DNA from: Variovorax sp.
GTDB taxonomy: Bacteria; Pseudomonadota; Gammaproteobacteria; Burkholderiales; Burkholderiaceae_C
Direction: 5' to 3'
DNA length: 64,000 nucleotides
NCBI GenBank assembly: GCA_017744935.1
Contig: JAGIAI010000001.1
Span: forward strand, 1 to 64,000
A model generated the notes under the pieces. The model had not been told where the DNA came from and did not search any database. It worked only from the letters and a program-made list of their open reading frames with translations. The translations under genes were made by a program, and so were the position numbers. How positions within the stretch are numbered: the stretch's first letter is position 1; each line of letters begins with the position of its first letter. Below, one piece after another: positions 1 to 8,275 of the stretch.

Positions 1-406
1 GCAGTTCCTTGCCTTCGGCGACTTGCGTGCCCACGCCGGTCTTCGTGAAGAAGGCCGGGATGCCGGCGCCGCCCGCGCGCAGCTTTTCGGCCAGCGTGCC
101 CTGCGGCGTGAATTCGAGCTCGAGTTCGCCTGCGAGGTACTGGCGCTCGAACTCCTTGTTCTCGCCGACGTAGCTCGCAACCATCTTCTTGATCTGGCGC
201 GTCTCGAGCAGCTTGCCGAGGCCGAAGCCGTCGACGCCCGCGTTGTTGGAGATGCAGGTGAGGTTCTTGACGCCTGAATCGTGCAGTGCGTCGATGAGTG
301 CCTCGGGGATGCCGCAGAGGCCGAAGCCTCCGACAGCGAGGGTCTGGCCGTCGGCCACGACGCCCTTGAGCGCCGCGTCGGCGGAGGGGTAGATCTTGTT
401 CGCCAT
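1..406 (-). CDS. scoA: 3-oxoacid CoA-transferase subunit A, 3' part cut by window edge
   Basis: The gene starts at the ATG whose complement lies at 404-406 and runs off the left edge, so only about 135 N-terminal residues are visible. The translation begins [17 protein letters not shown] and contains the glycine-rich [14 protein letters not shown] stretch near residue 25, followed by [11 protein letters not shown]. This is the typical N-terminus of the A subunit of succinyl-CoA:3-ketoacid (acetoacetate) CoA-transferases, which move CoA from succinyl-CoA to a 3-oxoacid. The B subunit, which carries the catalytic glutamate, should lie just outside the window. It is divergent from the PAS-LuxR gene and shares its 116-bp intergenic region and palindrome, which suggests regulation by that protein. 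An AtoD-type acetoacetate transferase is the main alternative. Confidence 0.88.
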   Translation of the reverse strand, partial: MANKIYPSADAALKGVVADGQTLAVGGFGLCGIPEALIDALHDSGVKNLTCISNNAGVDGFGLGKLLETRQIKKMVASYVGENKEFERQYLAGELELEFTPQGTLAEKLRAGGAGIPAFFTKTGVGTQVAEGKEL

Positions 407-463
407 GGTTCCTCGTTCGGTGGTGGTGGGTGGTTGAATCCGGCTTAATCCGTGACAGCGACG

Positions 464-489
464 ATACTACGTACAGGCATACGTAGTAT
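464..489. promoter_or_regulatory. perfect 10-bp inverted repeat, candidate operator of the PAS-LuxR regulator
   Basis: ATACTACGTA at 464-473 is mirrored exactly by TACGTAGTAT at 480-489, with a 6-bp spacer (CAGGCA). It lies between the divergent CoA-transferase and regulator genes, 33 bp before the preferred regulator start. NarL/FixJ-type helix-turn-helix proteins bind dyads with TAC/GTA cores, so autoregulation plus control of scoA is the natural reading. This is inferred from symmetry and position only. Confidence 0.7.
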
Positions 490-522
490 TTCGTAATGGA
501 GACACCCGAAGGAAATTTACCG

Positions 523-1083
523 ATGGTCGACTACCGGCTGGCTTTCGAGCTGGCGCCGGTGGGCATGGTGCTGTCCCGCCATCGCATCATCGTGGACTGC
601 AACGCCCGTGTGTGCGAGATGTTCGGCGCCACGCGCGATGCGCTCGTCGGCCAATCCTTCCAGGTGCTCTACCCGAGCGTCGCCGAATTCGAGCGCATCG
701 GCAAGCGCATGGAGCCGATCCTCAATGCAAGCGGACGTTACGCCGACAACCGCATGATGAAGCGCCTGGGCAATCTGCACGGGATGTTCGCGGGCGAAAC
801 CTTCTGGTGCCACGTCAGCGGCCAGGCGTTGAACCGGGAGGCGCCGCACGAGGCGGGCATCTGGACCTTCGAAGATCTCGGGTCGCGGCGCTCGGTAAAG
901 GCCGAACTCACGCCGCGCGAGCGCGAAGTGGCGGCGCAGGTCATGCAGGGCCGCACCTCGAAGGAAATCGGCAAGGCGCTGCAGATCAGCCATCGCACGG
1001 TCGAAATTCACCGCGCGCGGCTGATGCGCAAGTACGCCGCGGCCACGACTGCGGAACTGGTCCAGAAACTGATTGCCGGATAG
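523..1083 (+). CDS. PAS domain LuxR-family transcriptional regulator
   Basis: A 186-residue regulator. Residues 1 to about 115 form a PAS-like sensor domain (opening MVDYRLAFELAPVGMVLSR), and residues about 128-180 form a LuxR/NarL helix-turn-helix (LTPREREVAAQVMQGRTSKE, then ISHRTVEIHRARLM). There is no receiver domain, so it probably senses a ligand or redox state directly. I chose the ATG at 523 because AAGGA lies 9 nt upstream. The in-frame ATG at 496 has no ribosome-binding site and sits only 6 bp after the palindrome. The divergent neighbour is a 3-oxoacid CoA-transferase, so the likely target is ketone-body or 3-oxoacid catabolism. The ligand cannot be told from sequence. Confidence 0.88.
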   Translation: MVDYRLAFELAPVGMVLSRHRIIVDCNARVCEMFGATRDALVGQSFQVLYPSVAEFERIGKRMEPILNASGRYADNRMMKRLGNLHGMFAGETFWCHVSGQALNREAPHEAGIWTFEDLGSRRSVKAELTPREREVAAQVMQGRTSKEIGKALQISHRTVEIHRARLMRKYAAATTAELVQKLIAG

Positions 1084-1095
1084 ATTGCGGCTCAG

Positions 1096-2148
1096 ATGAA
1101 CCGCTATCACGACCCCGCCAAACCGCACCATCGCGAACACGGCTTCCAGAACAACTACGTGGAGTTCCAGCCGAAGAGCCTCTCGGAACTGCTCCGCTGG
1201 CGCCGGCAGGCGCTTCGAGACCACTTGCCGAGGCCCCCGCTCGCACCGACGCCACGCGTCGCGCCAGAACTCGATTGGCTGCACGCCAATGCCCGAGCCG
1301 GCAAGGCGATGGCGCCCTGCTTCACCTGGATCGGCCATGCGACCGTGCTGGTCCAGATGGGCGGGCTCACGGTGCTGACCGATCCGATGTTCTCGCTGCG
1401 CGCATCGCCGGTGCCCTTCGCGGGGCCCAGGCGACACACGCCACCCGGGATCGAGCTGCCGCAGTTGCCGCGCGTCGATCTGGTGCTGGTGTCGCACAAC
1501 CACTATGACCATCTCGATGCGCCATCGGTGGATGCGCTCAACCGGCAGCCGGGCGGGCCGCCGTTGTTCGTGGTTCCGCTGGGCGTCAAGCCCTGGCTGC
1601 ACGGTCGCCGAATCCGCAATGCGATCGAACTGGACTGGTGGGACCGGCACACGGTGCCCGGCGCGCACGGCGACGTGCAGATCGCGCTCGTGCCCGCGCA
1701 GCACTGGTCGTCTCGCAGCCCGCGCGATGCAATGGCCACGCTATGGGGCGGCTTCGCGGTGCTCGCGCCGGATTGCCATCTGCTCTACACCGGCGATACC
1801 GGCTATTCGCGCGACTTCGCCGACATCCGCCGGCACTTCAGCGACCGGCAGGCGCCGGAGCAGGGCGGCGGATTCGACATCGCGCTGATCCCGATTGGTG
1901 CCTATGCGCCGCGCTGGTTCATGAACTCGCAGCACGTGGACATCGAGGAGGCATTGCGCATCCACGCCGATGTCGGCGCCAAGCGTTCGCTCGGCATTCA
2001 TTGGGGTGTGTTTGAACTGAGCGACGAGGCGCTCGACGACCCGCCACGAAAGCTGGCGGAAGTGCGCGACGCGCAAGGCATTCCCGAGGAGGATTTCTTC
2101 GCTGTCGCAGTGGGTGAAACGCGCAGGCTCGCGTCGCGCTTGGGGTGA
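1096..2148 (+). CDS. MBL-fold metal-dependent hydrolase, NAPE-PLD/RomA-like
   Basis: A 350-residue cytoplasmic protein without a signal peptide. The core begins near residue 75 (FTWIGHATVLVQMGGLTVLTDP) and carries the metallo-beta-lactamase metal site H-x-H-x-D-H at about residues 134-139 (SHNHYDHLD). Further ligands are likely in PAQHW (about residue 199) and YTGDTGYS (about 230). This arrangement matches the NAPE-phospholipase D/RomA/UlaG group of zinc hydrolases, which cut phosphodiester or lactone bonds. The substrate here is unknown. It begins 12 bp after the PAS-LuxR stop, so the two may be co-transcribed. It is convergent with alkB, with a 7-bp gap. Confidence 0.85.
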   Translation: MNRYHDPAKPHHREHGFQNNYVEFQPKSLSELLRWRRQALRDHLPRPPLAPTPRVAPELDWLHANARAGKAMAPCFTWIGHATVLVQMGGLTVLTDPMFSLRASPVPFAGPRRHTPPGIELPQLPRVDLVLVSHNHYDHLDAPSVDALNRQPGGPPLFVVPLGVKPWLHGRRIRNAIELDWWDRHTVPGAHGDVQIALVPAQHWSSRSPRDAMATLWGGFAVLAPDCHLLYTGDTGYSRDFADIRRHFSDRQAPEQGGGFDIALIPIGAYAPRWFMNSQHVDIEEALRIHADVGAKRSLGIHWGVFELSDEALDDPPRKLAEVRDAQGIPEEDFFAVAVGETRRLASRLG

Positions 2149-2155
2149 TCGCATG

Positions 2156-2803
2156 TCAACCCGCCTTGCGAAAGGTGAGATTGATCCGGCATGCGTCCCA
2201 GAACGGATGCGCGCCCTCCTTCAAAGGCAACACGCCGTGGTAGTGCAGCCGCGCCGGTCCACCCCAAACCACGACATCGCCATGGTCCAGCGGGACGCGG
2301 CGCGCCTTGTCCGAACGCTTCGGTCCACCGAACAGGAACACCGCAGAAATGCCAAGAGATACCGAGACGATCGGCTGTCTGAAGTCCCTCTCGTTGCGGT
2401 CCTGATGCAACGAGAGCCGCGTGCCCGGCTCGTAGCGATTGATGAGGCATGCATCCGGCACAAAGCCCTCGAAGCCCGCTTGCGACGCGGCTTCGGATGC
2501 AAGCCGCCTAAACACATCCGGCAGACGCGGCCAAGGTTTGCCACTCTCGGGATCGCGGGGGTCATAGCGATAGCCGGTGAGATCGGTCACCCAGCCGAGA
2601 TCGCCGCAGTTGGTCATCGCGACCGACATGCGGAACCCGCCGGGCGTGACCATGTGGCGCAGCGGTGCCTGCTCGATCACTTGCCGGACGGCATGCTGCA
2701 GCGCCGATTCATCAGGCCGCGCGAAGCGGCGCAACACGACTGCGCCGGGACCGAGCGGCAGTGCTGCGGATTTCACTTCGTCGTCGAACAGATCCTGCGT
2801 CAT
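2156..2803 (-). CDS. alkB: alpha-ketoglutarate-dependent DNA dealkylase AlkB
   Basis: 215 residues, against 216 in E. coli AlkB. The Fe(II)/2-oxoglutarate dioxygenase signature is complete: H133-x-D135 (SLHQDRNE), distal histidine H189 in RLHYHG, and the 2-oxoglutarate-binding arginines R206 and R212 in CRINLTFRKA. The family oxidatively removes methyl groups from 1-methyladenine and 3-methylcytosine in DNA. It is the last gene of a three-gene operon behind ada and a second 2OG oxygenase, with only 10 bp to the upstream stop. Control by methylated Ada is expected from the family. No Ada box was identified by eye. Confidence 0.96.
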   Translation of the reverse strand: MTQDLFDDEVKSAALPLGPGAVVLRRFARPDESALQHAVRQVIEQAPLRHMVTPGGFRMSVAMTNCGDLGWVTDLTGYRYDPRDPESGKPWPRLPDVFRRLASEAASQAGFEGFVPDACLINRYEPGTRLSLHQDRNERDFRQPIVSVSLGISAVFLFGGPKRSDKARRVPLDHGDVVVWGGPARLHYHGVLPLKEGAHPFWDACRINLTFRKAG

Positions 2804-2813
2804 CGCTTGCTGC

Positions 2814-3524
2814 TCATTGAGCGTCGTGAAAGATGATGCCCGCCGTATGCCGTTGGCCCGAACGCACGCGGCTCACACCATGCCGAAGATTCACGCGATA
2901 CGCGCCGCGCGTGCCCTGCACCGGCCGGTGATGCACCGCGATCACCGCCGCATCGCCCTGCCGCAACGGAAGCACCATCGGTCGCGACTGCATGCGCGGT
3001 CGTTGCTCCGTCATCACGAACTCGCCACCGGTGAAATCGCGGCCGGGCTCGGAGAGGAGGATCACCACTTGCAGCGGAAATACATGCTCGCCGTACAGAT
3101 CCTGATGCAGGCAGTTGTAGTCGTCCGGCGCGTACTGCAGCAGCAAGGGCGTCGGCCGCAACTGGCCCGCCGCATGGCAGCGATCGATGAACTCGGCATG
3201 TCGCACCGGATAGCGCACGTCAATGTCCATGATCTCGTTCCAGCGATTGGCGATCGGCACCAGATGCGGATAGAGCCGCTCGCGCAGCGCCGCGATCGGC
3301 TCCGGCAGCGGATAGGCGAAGTACTTGTACTCGCCGCGACCGAAGCCGTGCCGCTCCATCACCACGCGACTGCGAAAGGGCTTCTCGGCCCCATACAGCC
3401 CGGCGAGCGATTCGCACTCGCCGGGCGTGAGCAGAGATGGCAGCAGCGCACAGCCCTGGTCATCGAGATCGGCTTCGGCCTGTGCCCAGTCCATGTGCGT
3501 CACCCGTTCATTCCACGTGCTCAT
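2814..3524 (-). CDS. 2OG-Fe(II) oxygenase encoded between ada and alkB
   Basis: 236 residues, unrelated by eye to the AlkB next door but with the same chemistry signature. It has H140-x-D142 (CLHQDLYGE), a distal histidine at about H198/H199 (AVHHRPVQG) and the co-substrate arginine R210 (RVNLRHG). These fit the prolyl-4-hydroxylase-like 2OG-Fe(II) oxygenase superfamily. The start codon overlaps the ada stop as ATGA, so translation is coupled to ada. A second in-frame ATG (MDWAQ) is 30 bp further in and is a fallback start. The operon context implies a role in the alkylation response, either on DNA, RNA or a protein side chain. The true substrate is unknown. Confidence 0.85.
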   Translation of the reverse strand: MSTWNERVTHMDWAQAEADLDDQGCALLPSLLTPGECESLAGLYGAEKPFRSRVVMERHGFGRGEYKYFAYPLPEPIAALRERLYPHLVPIANRWNEIMDIDVRYPVRHAEFIDRCHAAGQLRPTPLLLQYAPDDYNCLHQDLYGEHVFPLQVVILLSEPGRDFTGGEFVMTEQRPRMQSRPMVLPLRQGDAAVIAVHHRPVQGTRGAYRVNLRHGVSRVRSGQRHTAGIIFHDAQ

Positions 3525-4603
3525 GCGGGCTCGGCTTCCCGGCGCAGCAGCGCACTCTTGCGGTCGACGCCCCAGCGGTACCCCGAGAGGCCACCGTCGC
3601 TGCGCACCACCCGATGGCAAGGGATCGCGACCGCGAGCGCATTCGCGCCGCACGCCTGCGCCACTGCGCGAACCGACTTCGGCGAACCGATGCGTTCCGC
3701 GATCTCGCTGTAGCTGGCCGTTTCGCCCACCGGGATTTCGCGCAGTGCCTTCCATACACGCTGCTGGAAGGCCGTGCCACGTACATCCAGCGGAAGATCC
3801 AGCCCGACGCGCGGTGCCTCGACGAAGCCGACCACCTTCGCGACCAGCGCTTCGAAGCCGGCGTCGCCGCCGATCAGTCGCGCACGCGGGAACTGATCCT
3901 GCAGGTCGCGCGCCAAGGCATCGGGATCGTCGCCCAGAGCGATCGCGCAGATGCCGCGCTCGCTTTGCGCGACCAGGATCGCGCCCAGCGCACATTGGCC
4001 GATCGCGAAGCGGATTTCGGTGTCCGCGCCGCCGGCACGCCATGCGGTCGGAGTCATGCCGAGAATCTCGTTCGAGTCCTCGTAGAAGCGGCCGTTGGAG
4101 TTGTAGCCCGCGTCGTAGATTGCCTCGGTCACCGTGTCGCTGCGCGTCAACTCGCGGCGGACGCGGCTCGCTCGATGCGCGGCGGCATACGCCTTGGGCG
4201 TCACCCCCGTCACCTCCTTGAAGAGCCGGTGCAGGTGCCACGGGCTCAGCCCGGCCCGTTCGGCAAGTTCGTCCAACGTCGGCTCCTGCTCGGCACTCTC
4301 GATGTAGCGGCACAGCTCTGCCACCAGATCCGCCTGCTGGCTGGATCGCGCCGGCTCGTCGGGCCGGCAGCGCTTGCACGGACGGAAACCCGCGCGCTCG
4401 GCATCCGCCACCGTGGCGTGGAATTCGATGTTCTCCGGCCGCGCCCGGCGCGACGCGCAGGACGGCCGGCAGTACACGCCTGTGCTGCGAACCGAATAGA
4501 AGAAGCTGCCGTCGGCCTTCGCATCGCGCGCCACCACTGCGGCCCAGCGTGGATCGCTCACCGTGGCGAGCGCACGTGTTTCGTTGTCGTTACGCATGTT
4601 CAT
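3521..4603 (-). CDS. ada: Ada: methylphosphotriester-activated regulator and O6-methylguanine-DNA methyltransferase
   Basis: 360 residues with the full Ada architecture. The N-terminal zinc/methylphosphotriester domain has C45-C49 (CRPSC) and C76-C79 (CKRC). An AraC-type helix-turn-helix follows (about residues 95-180), then the methyltransferase domain with active-site C329 in PCHRVV. The protein takes methyl groups irreversibly from DNA and becomes an activator. I chose the ATG at 4603, which has AAGGA 8 nt upstream and matches the E. coli N-terminus in length. Longer in-frame starts add about 21 residues with no family counterpart. It heads the ada-oxygenase-alkB operon and is divergent from opgD. 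Confidence 0.95.
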   Translation of the reverse strand: MNMRNDNETRALATVSDPRWAAVVARDAKADGSFFYSVRSTGVYCRPSCASRRARPENIEFHATVADAERAGFRPCKRCRPDEPARSSQQADLVAELCRYIESAEQEPTLDELAERAGLSPWHLHRLFKEVTGVTPKAYAAAHRASRVRRELTRSDTVTEAIYDAGYNSNGRFYEDSNEILGMTPTAWRAGGADTEIRFAIGQCALGAILVAQSERGICAIALGDDPDALARDLQDQFPRARLIGGDAGFEALVAKVVGFVEAPRVGLDLPLDVRGTAFQQRVWKALREIPVGETASYSEIAERIGSPKSVRAVAQACGANALAVAIPCHRVVRSDGGLSGYRWGVDRKSALLRREAEPA

Positions 4604-4691
4604 CTCGAGTCCTTCAGTGTCGTTGATCGGTGCATTCACTGTAGGGATCAGGGGTGGAACGGGCACTCCGCTGCTTGCTTTCGAATTCGAT

Positions 4692-4740
4692 CGTAGGACG
4701 ATGCCGACACCGGCGAACCCGTTTCAGCCATCGACCTACG
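4692..4740. repeat. 12-bp inverted repeat between ada and opgD
   Basis: CGTAGGACGATG (4692-4703) and CATCGACCTACG (4729-4740) are inverted copies matching at 11 of 12 positions, separated by 25 bp. The element ends 36 bp before the opgD start. It could be a bipartite operator or a leader hairpin of opgD. No T-tract follows, so it is not an ordinary terminator. Confidence 0.45.
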
Positions 4741-4776
4741 GAGCCGCGGCCCCACCGTCGTTAACATTTGCGCCAC

Positions 4777-6375
4777 ATGATCGACCGACGCTCACTCCTC
4801 ACCGCTGGCGGCGCCTCCCTGGCGCTCGCTTCCCTGGGCATCTCCGCCGACGCATTCGCGGCCGCCGGGCTCCAGTTGAGCCAGCCAAGGCCGTTCTCCT
4901 TCGATCGCCTCGTGGCGCAAGCGAAGGCGCTGGGCGCGCAGCCGTACGTCGCCGACAAATCGCTACCGGCCGACATCCTGGAAAAGATCGACTACGACGC
5001 GCACGGCAAGATCAAGTTCAACACCGACAACGCCCTCTTCCGCGACGGTCCGGGGCAGTTCCCGGTCACCTTCTTCCACCTGGGCCGCTACTTCCAGGTG
5101 CCGGTGCACATGCATGTGCTGGAAAACGCAGGCGGCGACAGCTTCGCGCGCGAGATCGTCTATGACCCGGGCTACTTCAACATGCCACCGGACAGCCCTG
5201 CGAAACAACTGCCGGACGGCGCGGGTTTCGCGGGCTTCCGGCTGCAGGAAAGCCGCCTCGGCGACCAGAAGAAGCTGCCGTGGCAGACCAACGACTGGGT
5301 GGCCTTTCTCGGCGCTTCGTATTTCCGTGCGATTGGCGAGTTATTCCAGTACGGACTTTCGGCACGTGGCATTGCGCTCGACGCGGCCATGCCGGATCGC
5401 GCCGAAGAGTTTCCGACCTTCACCCAGTTCTACTTCGAGCCGCCGGCGAACGATTCATCGAACGCGGTCACGGTTTACGCCCTGCTCGAAGGGCCCAGCA
5501 TCACCGGCGCCTACAAATTCGTGCTCCAGCGGGGCAAGGCGGTGCTGATGGACATCGACGCGCGCCTCTTCCTGCGTCGCGACATCGGCCGCTTCGGCCT
5601 GACGCCACTGACATCGATGTTCTGGTATTCGGAGACCGTGAAGCCCACCGGCATCGACTGGCGCCCCGAGGTGCACGATTCGGATGGCCTCTCGATGTGG
5701 AACGGCGCGGGTGAGCGCATATGGCGGCCGCTGAACAATCCCGCGCAGACACGCGCATCGGCCTTTAGCGACAACAACCCGCGCGGCTTCGGCCTCCTGC
5801 AGCGGGACCGTGCGTTCGACCACTACCAGGACGGCGTTTACTACGACAAGCGCCCGAGCCTCTGGGTCGAACCGATCGGGCAATGGGGCGAAGGCTCGGT
5901 GCAGTTGATCGAGATCCCGACCGACGACGAGATCCACGACAACATCCTCGCCTGCTGGGTGCCCAAGACACCCGCCAAGGCCGGATCGAGCTTCGAGCTC
6001 AAGTACAGGCTGCACTGGGCAGCGGAGGAGCCCTTCCCGTCGCCACTCGCGCGCTGCGTCGCGACGCGCATAGGGCGCGGCGGTCAGCCCGGAACGGCGA
6101 GGCCGCAGGGCGTGCGCAAGTTCATGGTCGAATTCATCGGCAAGCCGCTCGAGTCACTGCCGTTTGGCGTCAAGCCGGAGTTGGTGCTGACCGCTTCGCG
6201 CGGGAAGTTCTCGTACATCTTTACCGAGGCGGTGCCGAACGGGGTGCCTGGGCATTGGCGCGCGCAGTTTGATTTCGCAGCCGAAGGGACCGATCCCGTC
6301 GACATGCGTCTGTACATGAAGAACGGGGATCAGACGTTGACGGAGACTTGGCTGTACCAGTTCCAACCCTTCTGA
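4777..6375 (+). CDS. opgD: periplasmic glucan biosynthesis protein D, Tat-exported
   Basis: 532 residues of the MdoG/OpgG-OpgD family, which act on beta-glucan backbones to make osmoregulated periplasmic glucans. The N-terminus MIDRRSLLTAGG has the twin arginine, then a hydrophobic stretch and an AFAAAG cleavage region. Tat export is characteristic of OpgD rather than Sec-exported OpgG. Family features include the opening RPFSFDRLVAQAKALG near residue 35 and the C-terminal NGDQTLTETWLYQ. I chose the ATG at 4777, since an upstream in-frame TTG only adds three residues. The glucosyltransferase partner OpgH is not in the window. It has its own promoter region, divergent from ada. Confidence 0.9.
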   Translation: MIDRRSLLTAGGASLALASLGISADAFAAAGLQLSQPRPFSFDRLVAQAKALGAQPYVADKSLPADILEKIDYDAHGKIKFNTDNALFRDGPGQFPVTFFHLGRYFQVPVHMHVLENAGGDSFAREIVYDPGYFNMPPDSPAKQLPDGAGFAGFRLQESRLGDQKKLPWQTNDWVAFLGASYFRAIGELFQYGLSARGIALDAAMPDRAEEFPTFTQFYFEPPANDSSNAVTVYALLEGPSITGAYKFVLQRGKAVLMDIDARLFLRRDIGRFGLTPLTSMFWYSETVKPTGIDWRPEVHDSDGLSMWNGAGERIWRPLNNPAQTRASAFSDNNPRGFGLLQRDRAFDHYQDGVYYDKRPSLWVEPIGQWGEGSVQLIEIPTDDEIHDNILACWVPKTPAKAGSSFELKYRLHWAAEEPFPSPLARCVATRIGRGGQPGTARPQGVRKFMVEFIGKPLESLPFGVKPELVLTASRGKFSYIFTEAVPNGVPGHWRAQFDFAAEGTDPVDMRLYMKNGDQTLTETWLYQFQPF

Positions 6376-6387
6376 CCCCGCAACTCG

Positions 6388-6795
6388 TCACTTGCCCTTG
6401 ATCGCGAGCAGCTCGATCTCGAAGTTGAGCGTCGCATCCGGCGGAATCACCCCGCCCGCGCCGCGCTTCCCATAGGCGATCCCCGGCGGGCAGGTCAGCT
6501 TGGCCTTGCCGCCGACCTTCATGAGTTGCACGCCTTCGGTCCAGCACGGGATCACACCGTTGAGCGGAAACTCCGCCGGCTCGCCGCGCTTGAAGGAGCT
6601 GTCGAACTCCTTGCCGTCGGGGAAGGTGCCGCGGTAGTGCACCCGCACCACGTCAGTGGCAGCCGGTGAAGCGCCCTTGCCATCGACGAGCGACTGGAAG
6701 ATCAGGCCGCTCGGCTTGGTCACAGGGGCCGATTGCGCGAAGGCGGTCGGCAACACGAGCATCGAAACGATGGCGGTACAGAGAATGGATCGCAC
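6388..6795 (-). CDS. FKBP-type peptidyl-prolyl cis-trans isomerase, exported
   Basis: About 135 residues. A signal peptide ([21 protein letters not shown]) is followed by one FKBP domain with [18 protein letters not shown], the substrate loop [13 protein letters not shown] and the C-terminal [16 protein letters not shown]. It speeds proline isomerisation during folding in the periplasm. I chose the GTG at 6795 because AAAGGGG lies just upstream and the start places the signal peptide at the N-terminus. The first in-frame ATG (6882) would add about 29 implausible residues and overlap the eutB start. It is convergent with opgD (12-bp gap) and divergent from eutB. Confidence 0.88.
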   Translation of the reverse strand: MRSILCTAIVSMLVLPTAFAQSAPVTKPSGLIFQSLVDGKGASPAATDVVRVHYRGTFPDGKEFDSSFKRGEPAEFPLNGVIPCWTEGVQLMKVGGKAKLTCPPGIAYGKRGAGGVIPPDATLNFEIELLAIKGK

Positions 6796-6880
6796 GGATA
6801 CCCCTTTGATGTTTGAATGAACGGGTTCATTATTGCCGCGCCGCAAGCCAGCTTGGCACCGCTCTTGCAGGCCTACAAGC

Positions 6881-8275
6881 ATGCGCTACCGAACCACGAT
6901 CGATTCGCACGTCTTCGAGTTCGCCGATCTGAAGCAGGTCATGGCCTGCGCGAGTCCGGCACGTTCGGGCGACTACCTCGCGGAGATCGCGGCCGCGACG
7001 GCGCAGCAGCGACTCGCGGCACGACACGTTCTTGCCGAGACGCCGCTGAAGCAATTCCTCAACGAAGCGCTGGTGCCGTACGAGGAAGACAACGTCACCC
7101 GCCTCATCGTCGACAGCCATGACGCGCAGGCCTTCGCGTCGGTGGCACACCTGACGGTCGGCGATTTCCGCAATTGGCTGCTGTCGGAAGGGGCGGACAC
7201 CAACGCCCTCTCTGCACTCGCGCCCGGCCTGACGCCGGAGATGGTGGCCGCGGTCTCCAAGCTCATGCGCAACCAGGATCTCGTGTCGGTCGCGCGCAAG
7301 TGCGGCGTGGTCACACGTTTCCGCGACACGATCGGCTTGCCCGGCCATCTTGCGGTGCGGCTGCAGCCCAACCACCCGACGGACGATCTGCGCGGCATTG
7401 CGGCCTCGCTGCTCGACGGGCTGCTGCTGGGCGCAGGCGATGCAGTGATCGGCATCAACCCCGCGTCCGACAGCATGCAGGTGCTCGGCGACCTGCTTCG
7501 CATGCTGGACGAGGTGATTCAGCGCTTCCAGATCCCCACGCAGAGTTGCGTGCTCACGCATGTCACGAACACGTTGAAGCTGGCCGAAGATGGTGCGCCG
7601 GTCGATCTGGTGTTCCAGTCCATCGGCGGCACCGAAAAGACCAACCGCTCCTTCGGCGTCACGCCCGAGCTGCTCGACGAGGCGTATGCAGCCGCGCTCG
7701 CGATGAAGCGCGGGACCATCGGCGACAACGTCATGTACTTCGAGACGGGCCAGGGCAGCGCGCTCTCGGCCAACGCCAACTTCGGCGTCGACCAGCAGAC
7801 CTGCGAGGCACGCGCCTATGGCCTTGCGCGGCGCTACAAGCCTTTGCTGATCAACACGGTGGTGGGCTTCATCGGGCCCGAGTACCTCTACGACGGCAAG
7901 CAGATCATTCGCGCCGGACTCGAAGATCATTTCTGCGGCAAGCTGCTCGGGCTGCCGCTGGGTTGCGACATCTGCTACACCAACCACGCCGAAGCCGACC
8001 AGGACGACATGGATACGCTGCTGGTGCTGCTCGGGACCGCGGGCATCAACTTCATCATGGGCGTGCCGGGCGCGGACGACGTGATGCTCAACTACCAGAG
8101 CACCTCCTTCCACGACGCGCTTTTCCTGCGCGAGACGATGGGTCTCAAGCGCGCACCCGAGTTCGAGGCGTGGTTGCAACGCATGCAGATCTCCGATGCA
8201 GCGGGTCGACTGGCGCCCGCCTGCTCCAACGCCATGCTCTCGGACATGGGCACGCTGAAGGCACTTGCCGGATGA
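6881..8275 (+). CDS. eutB: ethanolamine ammonia-lyase large subunit
   Basis: 464 residues, strongly like E. coli EutB (453). The N-terminus [20 protein letters not shown] aligns with the family. Conserved blocks include [59 protein letters not shown] and [10 protein letters not shown]. With EutC it forms the adenosylcobalamin-dependent enzyme that converts ethanolamine to acetaldehyde and ammonia in the cytosol. The preceding in-frame start codons were rejected because the family begins at this ATG. It overlaps eutC by ATGA. No eutA reactivase, shell genes or transporter lie nearby, and no B12 riboswitch was seen in the 85 bp upstream. Confidence 0.96.
   Translation: MRYRTTIDSHVFEFADLKQVMACASPARSGDYLAEIAAATAQQRLAARHVLAETPLKQFLNEALVPYEEDNVTRLIVDSHDAQAFASVAHLTVGDFRNWLLSEGADTNALSALAPGLTPEMVAAVSKLMRNQDLVSVARKCGVVTRFRDTIGLPGHLAVRLQPNHPTDDLRGIAASLLDGLLLGAGDAVIGINPASDSMQVLGDLLRMLDEVIQRFQIPTQSCVLTHVTNTLKLAEDGAPVDLVFQSIGGTEKTNRSFGVTPELLDEAYAAALAMKRGTIGDNVMYFETGQGSALSANANFGVDQQTCEARAYGLARRYKPLLINTVVGFIGPEYLYDGKQIIRAGLEDHFCGKLLGLPLGCDICYTNHAEADQDDMDTLLVLLGTAGINFIMGVPGADDVMLNYQSTSFHDALFLRETMGLKRAPEFEAWLQRMQISDAAGRLAPACSNAMLSDMGTLKALAG

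Noticed and set aside
496..522. Earlier ATG for the PAS-LuxR regulator
   Set aside because: No Shine-Dalgarno precedes it and it sits next to the palindrome, whereas the ATG at 523 has AAGGA upstream and fits the PAS domain start.
6796..6880. Cobalamin riboswitch before eutB
   Set aside because: Only 85 bp lie between the divergent genes, too short for a B12 riboswitch, and no B12-box-like sequence was recognised.
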